Below, one piece after another: positions 1 through 8,526 of a DNA stretch of 64,000 bases. Within the stretch, counting starts at the first letter, position 1. Every line of letters begins with the position of its first letter. The notes under the pieces are model-generated. The model made no database searches, was not told where the DNA came from, and saw only the letters and a program-made list of their open reading frames with translations. A program made the translations under genes and the position numbers. Location: positions 248,001 through 312,000 of the forward strand of contig VRVR01000015.1 in assembly GCA_009859145.1 (NCBI GenBank). Direction: 5' to 3'. The stretch comes from Andalucia godoyi. Lineage: Eukaryota > Discoba > Jakobea > Jakobida > Andaluciidae.

Positions 1-2
1 AT

Positions 3-248
3 GACGAGGATCTTACATATGCCCCGTTCAACGTCCGCGATCTCGTGTCCAGTTTCGATCTGCCCATCGCCATTTCCAGCTCGGCAGCCGCGACGCCTGC
101 CGCCCCAAGCACGACTCCCGTTCCAACCACCAGTGCAAATGCAGGCGCAGGTGTGAATGCGAATGCAAATGTGAATGTGAATGCAAGTGGGATCGGAACA
201 GTGAGTGGCAGCACAACGAACGTACGAACATCTGCCAAGAAGGCGTAG
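3..248 (+). CDS. C-terminal end of an unrecognised protein (5' end off window)
   Basis: An open frame enters from the left edge and stops at TAG 246-248. The first 26 or so residues (reading DEDLTYAPFNVRDL...) look like ordinary folded sequence. The remainder is a low-complexity Ala/Thr/Ser/Pro tail followed by alternating Asn-Ala and Asn-Val residues made by a degenerate AATGCG/AATGTG repeat, ending in a basic SAKKA. AATAAA signals lie about 130-145 bases after the stop (379-384, 391-396), a plausible poly(A) signal. The visible part matches no family I recognise. The repeat tail suggests a disordered C terminus. Confidence 0.6.
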   Translation, partial: DEDLTYAPFNVRDLVSSFDLPIAISSSAAATPAAPSTTPVPTTSANAGAGVNANANVNVNASGIGTVSGSTTNVRTSAKKA

Positions 249-453
249 TCACACTGCTTTTCAGCATCTGTAAGGGCGCTTCCATAAAATTCAATTCAGA
301 AATTCCAGCAGTTCCTCAGACCGTTCTTCTTTTCCCTCTTTCCGTTTCTCTCGTTTCACCTTGGACTTCGTTGTGTCAAATAAAATATTGAATAAAACAC
401 TGCTGCGTTCGTATTTTGATATTTCACCGTTTTTATTTGGCACCACATCCTCC

Positions 454-684
454 TCACACTTCGCCACACGTTATCGGTTTGTCTGTTCCGTCGGTTTCAT
501 ACTTGCGCATTTTCGGAACCCGATGGTGTAGGCGGTGAAAGCTGCACTCCGAGAGCGGCTGCGCCATCCCGATCTGCACGATGCCCGACCGCGGTTCTTG
601 TGTCGGAATCCACGCGGTATTCCCAATGCAAGCGAGCTGGAGTCCTCGCGTGAGGCACTCATGAACGATTGAAAACGTCTGGTT
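454..684 (-). CDS. Candidate terminal exon of an unidentified gene
   Basis: On the minus strand a 76-codon frame begins just after a possible acceptor (...GTCCGGCAG) and ends in TGA at 454-456. Its translation (NQTFSIVHECLTRG..., with GNTAWIPTQEPRSGIVQIG) has a balanced, protein-like composition. The competing longer minus-strand frame here is Arg/Ser-rich and looks like a shadow. An AATAAA on the same strand (432-437) lies about 17 bases past the stop, which fits the short 3' UTRs seen elsewhere. I could not find a convincing upstream exon or start in 690-978, so the gene is incomplete as read. No family is recognised. Confidence 0.3.
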   Translation of the reverse strand, partial: NQTFSIVHECLTRGLQLACIGNTAWIPTQEPRSGIVQIGMAQPLSECSFHRLHHRVPKMRKYETDGTDKPITCGEV

Positions 685-978
685 CTGCCGGACATTTCAC
701 ACCTCGTGTGCCCTAAGCCTTTCCCTTTCCTTCCTCCAACTGAGCCCTTCTGCACCTCGAGACCTTCTCTTATTTCGATTGTTTCATTTCTATATTTTTC
801 CTTTTCCTTTTCCTTTCATTGTATCAGAGTTTATTAATTTAAAAATTTACAACTTCGTTTTCCCCATTTTTTCCTTCTTCTTCACGATTTCTCCGTTGTT
901 TGCGCTGTAATTTCGATAAAGGGCTTTTTTAAAAAAAATACTATTAGATAATCAGGAAAAGAACAAAAAAACCCAGCG

Positions 979-1475
979 ATGTTGTCGTCGACTCGATTCC
1001 TGTGTCGCTGTTTGTCAGCCGGTGGATTGACACAGGAACTTCGCATCGTCACCAAGAATGAGCTGCAAAACAAACTGTCGGCGTTGAAAGAGAAGCCGTT
1101 TGTGCTCGTCGATGTTCGGAATCCAGACGAATGCGCAGCAACCGGCGTCATTGGACATGCCATCAACATTCCTCGTATGTGTGCTCCGGAATATGCAATT
1201 CCCTCTGCCCTGCGGGTACAGATTTACACATGTATTTTGACAGCAACCACAGCTCACACTAACATCTACCATTCTTAGTTCCTGTTGTCGAATCGCTGCC
1301 AAACAGCCCGTTGAAAGACGCGTTGGCTGCATTTGGAGGCGACAAGGAAGTTATCGTATACTGCCGATCAGGCCGCCGATCGGACGCCGCTGCGAAGATC
1401 TTTCAGCAAATGGGATTCAAGGACGTGGCAAGCTACAAGGGAAGTGCCCTCGAGTGGTTTGACAAGCAACAGTAG
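979..1475 (+). CDS. Rhodanese-domain protein, probably mitochondrial (two exons)
   Basis: The exons are 979-1174 and 1279-1475; the 104-base intron has a GTATGTG donor and a TTCTTAG acceptor. Splicing in phase 1 gives 130 residues, a single-domain rhodanese of normal size. The active-site loop is CRSGRRS at residues 94-100, with Cys94 as the predicted sulfur-carrying residue. The upstream LVDVRNPDE motif (about 43-51) and the GVIGHAINIP motif (about 56-65) are both typical. The N terminus MLSSTRFLCRCLS is basic and hydroxylated without acids, consistent with a mitochondrial presequence. The family catalyses sulfur transfer from thiosulfate or persulfides; the substrate here is unknown. Without splicing the frame stops before the active site, so the intron is well supported. 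Confidence 0.9.
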
Positions 1476-1597
1476 CAGTAGCAGCAGCAGCAAGATGTAA
1501 GAATGACGAATCACCGGCGACGTGAGCTGTGGTCCGTGAACACTGTGTGTTTGTAAAGAGTACGTTGAAATATTGTGAACCACGCCGTGGTATGTCT

Positions 1598-3721
1598 TTA
1601 CAAGGCGCCATCGGTGTCTCGAGAAAGAGATTCCAGGATGGAGGACATGGGCCCTGTTCCTCCGGTCTCTTGTTCCGACTGAAGAGCAGCGAACAGATTT
1701 TCAAGCACTTCTTCGCGTGTCTTGTCGTCAAAGATCAGATTTCCATTTTCCACAAAAACCCCGGCTGGGACAGCTCGCATCTCCACGTCTTGATCGTCAT
1801 CGTCATCGTCATCGTCTTCCTCATGCATTTCAGGGACGCCATCGACATCTTCTTGGAAACCCATCATCGCGAGAAACTCTGAAGCAGACACTGGTTTTGA
1901 CCGGGCATTCCGCGGTCGATTTGCAGTGGATGTTGCATTATGCGAGACGTCGCCACTTGCAAGAGACTCTGCTTTCGCCGCGCCGATTTCGGCTTCTTGA
2001 GCATCCAGAAACTTGAGATATTCCACCACGTTGTCATCGCCGTATGTTTCCGAGTCCCGGAGGATCTGCTCGGTCCGGGCTCGGCGTTCCTTCAGTCCGA
2101 GAAGGTCTTCGAAGCCACTCGATATCTTGTCCAAGTTCGTCCACTCAAGTCCGCCCAAAGCCGAGTCCTCTTCGCCCGTCTCTTTCTCAGGAATCATTTC
2201 GTCCCCATTCGCTTCGCCAACAGGGGTGCCAGAGTCGGATTCATCTGTTTCAGAATCAGCGCTCCGATCGCCATGGCCGTCTTGTCCCATGTACCAGTCC
2301 TTGGAAAAAAACGCGGTCATCCTATTAAACAGCCGTTCTCGATCCTCCTCGGACGGAGCCGCAGTGGACGCCTCCATCTTTTTCTTCCAAAGCGCGAAGC
2401 CAGCATCTCGTTCTTTCTGCTGCGGACCTTCTTGCAGCCAATCCGTCGACGAATCTTGCCGTCCGTATTGGAGGTCCTCGTCTGAGGCGAACTGCTCCGT
2501 CACACGTTTTCGAACATCGGGATTGCGCAGCTGTGCAATGACCGAGTCCAGAGGGCCGTTGCTCGATACGGAAACCGCAAGTTTGTACGCATACTCGGCG
2601 CCAATCAGCAGTTTTAGACCACGCTCACAAGCCAAATAACGCGGATCGAACGGGCTCACAAACGACGCAAGGAGACGTTTGGGGAACGGTACCGTTTCCG
2701 ATTCGAAGAGTGCAAACAAATACCTCGTAAATCGAACTAGGACATATACATACGATTCATCATCATCAGCATTCTTACCATCGTTGCCATCGTCGTCGTC
2801 GTCACGGTTCGGATCCCCATGAGCACTGCTCGCATCAACAACATCCAAAAACCTGGACACGGATACGCGTTCCCGAGAACTCGAACCACACATCGCCAAG
2901 ACACAGTGCGAGATGAATTGAGGATCTCTCCGCAGCACAGCCGCCAGCGACACTGGGATTCTGCAAACACAGCGATGAAACTGATTGATCAGCCCGGCGT
3001 CAATGCGGTCCTGAATCACCTTCATCATTTCTTCCGAGGCCGCAACGGCGTCGATTGCCTTTTGATTTTCCAAGTTGGAGATCGCCAGTCTCGCAGAGTC
3101 TGCGTCAAGAGGACCCGACAGCACTGGAATGCAGCTGAGCTCCAACGGAGTTCTCGGTTGACGGAGCAGCAAAATCCTTCCATCATAAATTAGCACTCGG
3201 AAAGGGGCCATTTCGGGGTCCCACTCGTCCTGGCCGTCAACGAAGTCAGCAAGTTCTGCAAGGAGAAACTCATCATCGCAGTCATCGTGCACCCTGGTGA
3301 ACAGAATCTCGTCTCGGAACATGGCAGATAGCGCCATTGCAATCGAAGCAGCCATGAATTCGTCGTCGTAACAAGGACCGAAGCGAAGAGATGCCCGAAA
3401 CTCTCGATCAATCACGAGCGGCTGCCCAAAAAACCACACATAGTCCTTTTGAAGCTGAGAAAACAGAGCATCTTGCATTCGTCTTCTCAGGGATTCCCTT
3501 GCGTCATTGCTGGCTGCGACAGCAATCTCGGCTCTAAGAAAGAACTGAATGTGAACGACATTCGAATCATACTCGAGTCGATCAAACGACCATTTAGGTT
3601 TGGGCACATACGAAGAAAAGCCTCCTTCGCCTTCGCCACCATCTCTGCGTTCTGGTTGCGATTCTCGCGGCCGTCCCGAAGAAGCAGCATGCACAAAGTC
3701 CCTCACGGTCGTAAACGGCAT
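1598..3721 (-). CDS. ECD: Ecdysoneless / SGT1 family protein
   Basis: This is a single exon of 707 residues, in the size range of the family. Family hallmarks run in order in the N-terminal half: a segment reading VVHIQFFLRAE, WFFGQPLVIDREF, FGPCYDDEFMAAS, a DDEFLLAELADFVDGQDEWDPE stretch, a RVLIYDGRILLL strand, and an array of hydrophobic helices. The C-terminal third is acidic, with a run of about nine Asp encoded by a GAC/GAT repeat (plus-strand 1793-1820). In animals and yeasts ECD/Sgt1 proteins act in the nucleus and cytoplasm, linked to pre-mRNA splicing (Prp8), cell-cycle control and transcription of metabolic genes. The role here is inferred from homology. The gene converges on the rhodanese gene with 122 bases between stops. 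Confidence 0.85.
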   Translation of the reverse strand: MPFTTVRDFVHAASSGRPRESQPERRDGGEGEGGFSSYVPKPKWSFDRLEYDSNVVHIQFFLRAEIAVAASNDARESLRRRMQDALFSQLQKDYVWFFGQPLVIDREFRASLRFGPCYDDEFMAASIAMALSAMFRDEILFTRVHDDCDDEFLLAELADFVDGQDEWDPEMAPFRVLIYDGRILLLRQPRTPLELSCIPVLSGPLDADSARLAISNLENQKAIDAVAASEEMMKVIQDRIDAGLINQFHRCVCRIPVSLAAVLRRDPQFISHCVLAMCGSSSRERVSVSRFLDVVDASSAHGDPNRDDDDDGNDGKNADDDESYVYVLVRFTRYLFALFESETVPFPKRLLASFVSPFDPRYLACERGLKLLIGAEYAYKLAVSVSSNGPLDSVIAQLRNPDVRKRVTEQFASDEDLQYGRQDSSTDWLQEGPQQKERDAGFALWKKKMEASTAAPSEEDRERLFNRMTAFFSKDWYMGQDGHGDRSADSETDESDSGTPVGEANGDEMIPEKETGEEDSALGGLEWTNLDKISSGFEDLLGLKERRARTEQILRDSETYGDDNVVEYLKFLDAQEAEIGAAKAESLASGDVSHNATSTANRPRNARSKPVSASEFLAMMGFQEDVDGVPEMHEEDDDDDDDDQDVEMRAVPAGVFVENGNLIFDDKTREEVLENLFAALQSEQETGGTGPMSSILESLSRDTDGAL

Positions 3722-3727
3722 GTTTCA

Positions 3728-3994
3728 CTAGAAAAAGAACAATCTCGATGACGATTTGGGTGCAAGAGCCTTGAGATAGGAATACACAAATACGGCCAGC
3801 GTTGGAGAATACGGAAAGGCCACCAGAAGTGCCGCAGCGTCCCTTCTCTGCAGCGACTTGTCCGAGTAGTCCGAGAGTCCAGGAAAAGATGATGCTGTGA
3901 TGCTTGGAGCCAGCTCGTCAATCTGCACGCTCACCGCACTGCGATCAAGAAGACTGAGAACAGATGTTGAACGCACAAGACTCGGCGAGTTCAT
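3728..3994 (-). CDS. Possible 88-residue small protein immediately upstream of ECD
   Basis: The frame starts at ATG 3992-3994 and stops at 3728-3730, six bases before the ECD start codon on the same strand. The protein is Ser/Leu/Ala-rich with a hydrophobic stretch near the C terminus (TLAVFVYSYLKALAP). It matches no family I know. Two readings compete. It may be a real short gene. Alternatively the region is the ECD 5' leader: the stop overlaps a strong acceptor-like sequence (TTGTTCTTTTTCTAG) and a GTATTTG donor-like site lies about 75 bases upstream, so a 5' UTR intron is possible. The spacing is too small for two ordinary transcripts. Confidence 0.3.
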   Translation of the reverse strand: MNSPSLVRSTSVLSLLDRSAVSVQIDELAPSITASSFPGLSDYSDKSLQRRDAAALLVAFPYSPTLAVFVYSYLKALAPKSSSRLFFF

Positions 3995-4618
3995 ACAAAC
4001 AATCACACACTCACACGAATGCACACTCACAGAATCATGAGAATAGGCAGTAGCAGTGACAACATCAGCAGCAGCAGCAGCAGTAGTACTGTTTGAGCGC
4101 GACAATACAGGGACAAACAGGAGTCGCGAGCTGGAATAACATCAAGTGATGCTGAATGCTGAAAGTCCTCCCACAAAAGTCCTTTTTTTATATTCATTTC
4201 ATTCAGCTTTCTCTTTCAAGTTCCCCCCTTTTTGGGATTGGAATTGAGATTATTATGATTTCTTATGATTCTCATGATTTTTATGATGATTGTTATTATT
4301 CTCTCTGTTTTGTAATATTCCGGTTTTCCCCAATCAATCTTTTCCCTTTTTTCTCTGAGTTGGCGGGTGCGTGAGTATAGATTTGGTTCGCCAGCCAGTA
4401 CCGTGGCAATTTGCTAGCTATCCTTAGATTGCATTGTATTATATTATTTGTCTGTCTGTCTGTCTGGCTGTCTGTCTGGCTGTTTGCTTGTTTGTTTGGT
4501 TGTTTGCTTCCTTGTTTGGTTGTTTGGTTGGTTGTCCGATTGAAAGCGTCTGTTGAAAGTGGGTGGGTGTTGCGGGCGTCAAAAAGAGTCAGATTCGCCC
4601 TCTGACGAAGGTTCGCGC
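3995..4618. other. Divergent intergenic region with TGTC/TGTT simple repeats
   Basis: AT-rich, T-rich DNA separates the ECD-side minus-strand transcription unit from the plus-strand kinase. It holds a CA/TG-rich stretch (about 4003-4030), a GCA trinucleotide run (about 4070-4085) and a degenerate TGTC/TGTT/GGCTG repeat at 4449-4535. It probably contains both promoters. No coding exon can be supported, but see the non-ATG extension of the kinase. Confidence 0.5.
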
Positions 4619-6268
4619 ATGGACGACGGCTCCGTTTCGCACGAGTCTTCGCATCTGGTTCCTCCCTTCACAAACTCGACGTCGGCATCCAAGACGATTC
4701 CGCTACAATCAAAGAACTCGCAGCTGGTCGTGGCACCTGAAGCGAAGATGACGTCTTCCCTTGTGAAATCCGTCGATGTGGAGGGTCACAAGACGATCAA
4801 TGCGTACCGCGTCATAGGGACAATCGGATCAGGCCAGTACGGAAAGGTTAAGCTCCTGGAAAGCACAGAGACGAAATCAAAGTTTGCAGTGAAGATTCTG
4901 AACAAGTCAATCTTGAAGCGGATCCATAAAGGTCCTGGAAAGAATGCGTATATGGGAGTTCTGAAAGAGATTGCAATTTGGAAGAAACTGCATCACCCAA
5001 ACGTCGTGCAGCTGTTTGAAGTGATAGACGATCCGCATAGAGATAAGTTGTATTTGATTACAGAGTACGTGGAAAAGGGATGCATTGCGACGTGCAAGAG
5101 AAATTCGGTCCTTGAGAATGGGCCGCTGCCGGAAGACCAGGTGCGAAAGTACATGTGGGGAATCCTCGAGGGCCTTTCGTATTTGCATGCACATCGAGTC
5201 ATTCATCGTGATCTGAAGCCAGAGAACATACTGGTTACCGCAACGGACGAAGTGAAACTGGCAGATTTTGGTGTGTCCGATATGTTCGAAGGTGACGATG
5301 ATGAAACGAGAGCGACGGACGGCACACCGGCATTCATGCCTCCAGAAGCATTTGAAATGGCCAAGTTTTCGGGACGCAAGGCAGATATTTGGTCTTTGGG
5401 CGTAACCCTGTATTTGTTGTTGGTGGGATATATGCCATTTGCGGGTCGTTCATACATGGACATTTGCAATGCTATTCTGCATGCCGAACCACAGTATCCG
5501 GCGAGGCTAAGCCCGGATGCTGTGGATCTTCTCAAGAGATTGCTGAAGAAGGACGCAACCTCCAGAATTTCGCTGGATCATGTCAGACAACATCGGTGGG
5601 TTGCACCAGCGGGTTCAATTTGCCCCATCTCTCCTGCTGGATACAAGACTCAGCATGTCGTTGTCACCAAGGAGGACATCGAAGGTGCGGTATCGCAAGG
5701 AAAGAAGACTCGGTCAGTGGATCGACTGGGGCAAATCATTCGTATCCAGAATCCGTGGGCAAAGTATATCAAATCTCGGAGGGCGCGCGCCGAGTCGACT
5801 GCAGATACCACTGCACGTCGATCCAGTTTGCAAGATTCGACTCCGAGCACGTCGCTTGCAAACACTCCAATTTCTGGACTTGGAACCAACAGCTCCTGCA
5901 GCAACAGTGAAGTGGGGGAATTCGCACATGGAATCGGCAGCTACAAAGAGCTGAGTATGTCTCTGCCTCCTCATGCACTGGGTGCGGCAATCTCGACTTC
6001 TGAAATGGCGGTTGTTCCGTCTGCCGAAACAATGTCTTCTACAAGAAGATCCTCTACTTCGTCGTCTGCATCCTCTGTGGAAAACACCAGCCTTCCCGTC
6101 ACTTCTCTCCGACCGACGACGCTCTCCGACTCCAATGGCAGTAGATATGCTAAATTTGAGGAGACGGAACCGAACATTGCGAATGATGAATCCGAACGAA
6201 GTGAAGAGGACATTCGAGTTGATGGCATCACTGATCATCACGATGCAGTGTCCAACAGTGTGAGATAG
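4619..6268 (+). CDS. CaMKK/SAK1-type serine/threonine protein kinase
   Basis: From the first in-frame ATG (4619) the protein has 549 residues. The kinase domain spans about 62-328: glycine loop GSGQYG (71-76), AVK lysine 92, catalytic HRDLKPEN (196-203) and DFG (216-218). The activation segment reads TDGTPAFMPPEAF, so the usual APE is PPE. The LKEIAIWKKLHHPNVVQLFEV region, followed by an IDDP-x-x-DKLYLITEYV stretch, and the DFGVSDMFEGDDD activation-loop start are typical of CaMKK and yeast Sak1/Tos3/Elm1. These kinases phosphorylate the activation loop of AMPK/SnRK1-type kinases. The C-terminal 220 residues are Ser/Thr-rich and disordered. The open frame continues upstream of the ATG for 22 codons without another ATG. 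Confidence 0.85.
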   Translation: MDDGSVSHESSHLVPPFTNSTSASKTIPLQSKNSQLVVAPEAKMTSSLVKSVDVEGHKTINAYRVIGTIGSGQYGKVKLLESTETKSKFAVKILNKSILKRIHKGPGKNAYMGVLKEIAIWKKLHHPNVVQLFEVIDDPHRDKLYLITEYVEKGCIATCKRNSVLENGPLPEDQVRKYMWGILEGLSYLHAHRVIHRDLKPENILVTATDEVKLADFGVSDMFEGDDDETRATDGTPAFMPPEAFEMAKFSGRKADIWSLGVTLYLLLVGYMPFAGRSYMDICNAILHAEPQYPARLSPDAVDLLKRLLKKDATSRISLDHVRQHRWVAPAGSICPISPAGYKTQHVVVTKEDIEGAVSQGKKTRSVDRLGQIIRIQNPWAKYIKSRRARAESTADTTARRSSLQDSTPSTSLANTPISGLGTNSSCSNSEVGEFAHGIGSYKELSMSLPPHALGAAISTSEMAVVPSAETMSSTRRSSTSSSASSVENTSLPVTSLRPTTLSDSNGSRYAKFEETEPNIANDESERSEEDIRVDGITDHHDAVSNSVR

Positions 6269-6609
6269 TGTGGGTGTGTCGTGGATGCTGTCTGTTTTCG
6301 TGTGCACATGTTTTTCTTCGAGGAAGCTGCAGAGTTCCGCCCGGTATTCTGCAGGGGAAGAATCGTAGTGCACTCGTTGGCTTTCCATCCTTGGTGTCTG
6401 TAGTCATGGTCTACATTCATGTTCCGTATCTACCCTTGGACGGTTTCCACATACCGCCGCCCCTCATTACAGAGACAGAGACAGAGACAGAGACAGAGAC
6501 AGAAAGAGAAAACGACGTTCGCTACGAAAAGAAATGGTTTACGTCTTCTTGGTGCAATAACTGCAGAGGATGAATGCGGACTTTCCAGCAGAGAATGTCC
6601 AAGGTCCCC
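6269..6609. other. Convergent 3' intergenic region with ACAGAG repeat
   Basis: This separates the kinase stop from the NmrA-like gene stop. It contains an (ACAGAG)n run at about 6471-6503. I see no gene or RNA in it. Confidence 0.5.
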
Positions 6610-7494
6610 TTACAAACCCGCAGCAGTCTTTGCGTTGTTCAGAGTCGTCAGCGTGTCTGTGCCTTTCTTGCCGGTAATCTTTGAAAAGTCTCCTGGCGCC
6701 TTGGCCTCTGTCGCCCCATCCTGCAGGAAACGATAGAGCTCGGCGATTCCAACTGCCTGCCACCGAGGAACTCCTTGGCCGACCATTGCATCCGCTGCAG
6801 CTTGGTCCGAAACCTCCTGGAAGGTGACCTTGGTACCGACAACCGTGGAAAAGATTTCAGCGAGCTTGTTTCCCGTAATGCTCTCAGGGCCTGTCAGAAC
6901 ATATGTCTTTCCCGCGTGCGTGGAAGCATCTCCCGCAATCGCTGCAAACGCAGAACCAATGTCAGCGATCGCCACCGGCGCAAACGTGGCATCGGCGCGG
7001 AAAGGGCGGTAGTACACCGGGTGATCCTTCAATCCCTTGAGGCCCCAGACATCATTGTCTTGGAAAATCGTGCAGCGAACCAACGTGTAAGGAATGCCAG
7101 AGGCCTTCAGTTCGTCTTCGAACTCTGCAAACTGACGGCTGAACAAGATTTTTGCGTCCTTCTTTGCGTCCGGCACTGACAGTCCAACGATGAACTTTGC
7201 TCCTTGTTGCTTTGCGATGCGAACTGCTTTGGCTGCAACCTGCCCACGGTCTTCCGTGGACGGAGGTACGATGACGAACACGTCGACACCATGAATAGCC
7301 GCATGGGTAGAGGCATCTTCAATGTCGAACTTCACGGTTTCCACACCTTTTGCTGCTTTGAGCTTACCAGCCTTGTCCGGGTTGCGGAAACCTGCTTTGA
7401 TGACGGCGGCGCCTGCGTGTTGCTGCAGGAGTGCATTGACAATAGCAGATCCAGTGTTTCCAGTTGCGCCTTGCACAAAGATAGTCTTGGTCAT
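6610..7494 (-). CDS. NmrA-like NAD(P)-binding oxidoreductase
   Basis: The start chosen is the ATG at 7492-7494, giving 294 residues; the longer open frame upstream reads through T/I-rich leader sequence. The protein opens with TIFVQGATGNTGSAIV, the dinucleotide-binding GxxGxxG (residues 9-15) after the first beta strand of a Rossmann fold. It continues with VIKAGFRNPDKAGKL, the cofactor-selecting second strand, and VDVFVIVPPS. NmrA-like/atypical SDR proteins include NAD(P)H:quinone-type reductases and redox sensors. The catalytic YxxxK of classical SDRs is not evident, so an enzymatic or a sensor role is equally possible. It converges on the kinase gene. Confidence 0.8.
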   Translation of the reverse strand: MTKTIFVQGATGNTGSAIVNALLQQHAGAAVIKAGFRNPDKAGKLKAAKGVETVKFDIEDASTHAAIHGVDVFVIVPPSTEDRGQVAAKAVRIAKQQGAKFIVGLSVPDAKKDAKILFSRQFAEFEDELKASGIPYTLVRCTIFQDNDVWGLKGLKDHPVYYRPFRADATFAPVAIADIGSAFAAIAGDASTHAGKTYVLTGPESITGNKLAEIFSTVVGTKVTFQEVSDQAAADAMVGQGVPRWQAVGIAELYRFLQDGATEAKAPGDFSKITGKKGTDTLTTLNNAKTAAGL

Positions 7495-8526
7495 TTCTTG
7501 TTTTGCTTGGGTGGTGTTGTGCCAGTGGAAAAACGTCGGTTGTTGCAGTTTTGCTGCAGTTGTTCCTTTTCTTCTTCTTGTTATTATTATTATAATTATG
7601 GGGTTTTTTAAAAAAAAGTAATACAAAACAGACAGAAGAATATCAACGGAAAGCACGACAACGTCCTTTATATGCTTTTCTCAGAAAACAACATATCGCC
7701 GATATGACGCCGCGCCTTCAGTGATGATTCGGCGTCAAAAAATATCTATACACATATATCTATGCAAAGCACGATTATTTCTCCCTTACCCCGTTTCTCC
7801 TGCGCTCGAAGCCCCGCTTTTTGGCGGGGCTGATCTGCGCGGAGGAAAGTAGTTGGATTTGGTGGAAAAAGAATCGGCGTCATTTTTGCGGTCGATCCGA
7901 GCAGAGTGCCCAACGGGAACCCAAACAACCGAGTGACAGCTGTCTCTTTGACTCCGCTTGCGTAGGAGGAGCTCGGTGTTGGTAGCAGATTCTAGAGCGG
8001 ATGTTCAAAACCAATTGAACAAAGAGAAAGGAAGTAACCTCCGATTAACTTTCTCCGCGTGATAAATTTTATGTGTGTTTCTCTTCTAATTTCTCATAAT
8101 CTGCGCTGTTGCAGATACCAGTCATGTGCATTCGAGGGTTGCGCATACGGGAACCGCGTTATCTCGGGCCAGTGGTGAATTGCAAAGGGAATATCGCGGC
8201 TGGGTGATGATGCTATCGGAAGGTGCAGGCGGAGGTTGCGGCGTCTCCACTCGAAAGCAAAACGCTTTCCGTTCCTGTGATGGTTCTCACAATAAATGGA
8301 ACGCAGGGCATGGCGACAACGTTGTTCCCCTCTCGGCATCTCATGCCCGAAACTGCGACGAACTGAATTGGTAAAAAAATCGATTATCATCACTATAGAC
8401 TCTTTATTGATTTTTTTCTTTCTTTCTCTTCTTCTTCTTCCTTTTTTGAAGCAAGTTTAAAGCATAAAAAAGCGGAAAGCGGGGGAGGGGAAACCAGTCG
8501 AATCAGAAACCATCCGATGCAGCAAG
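7495..8526. other. Intergenic region, no supported gene
   Basis: About 1 kb lies between the start of the NmrA-like gene and the stop of V-ATPase A, both on the minus strand. A GCCCCGC-TTTTT-GGCGGGGC inverted repeat at about 7809-7830 could form a short hairpin. A GTGATGATG (about 8206) with a downstream CTGA (about 8365) resembles C and D boxes, but the spacing and absence of a terminal stem do not support a snoRNA. Two 80-100 residue frames here are Arg/His-rich and unconvincing. Confidence 0.4.

Noticed and set aside
5714-6388. 224-residue minus-strand frame
   Set aside because: Antisense to the Ser-rich tail of the kinase, with no recognisable motif.
8094-8393. Possible gene or C/D-box snoRNA
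   Set aside because: The frames are Arg/His-rich without motifs. GTGATGA and CTGA boxes are too far apart and lack a closing stem.
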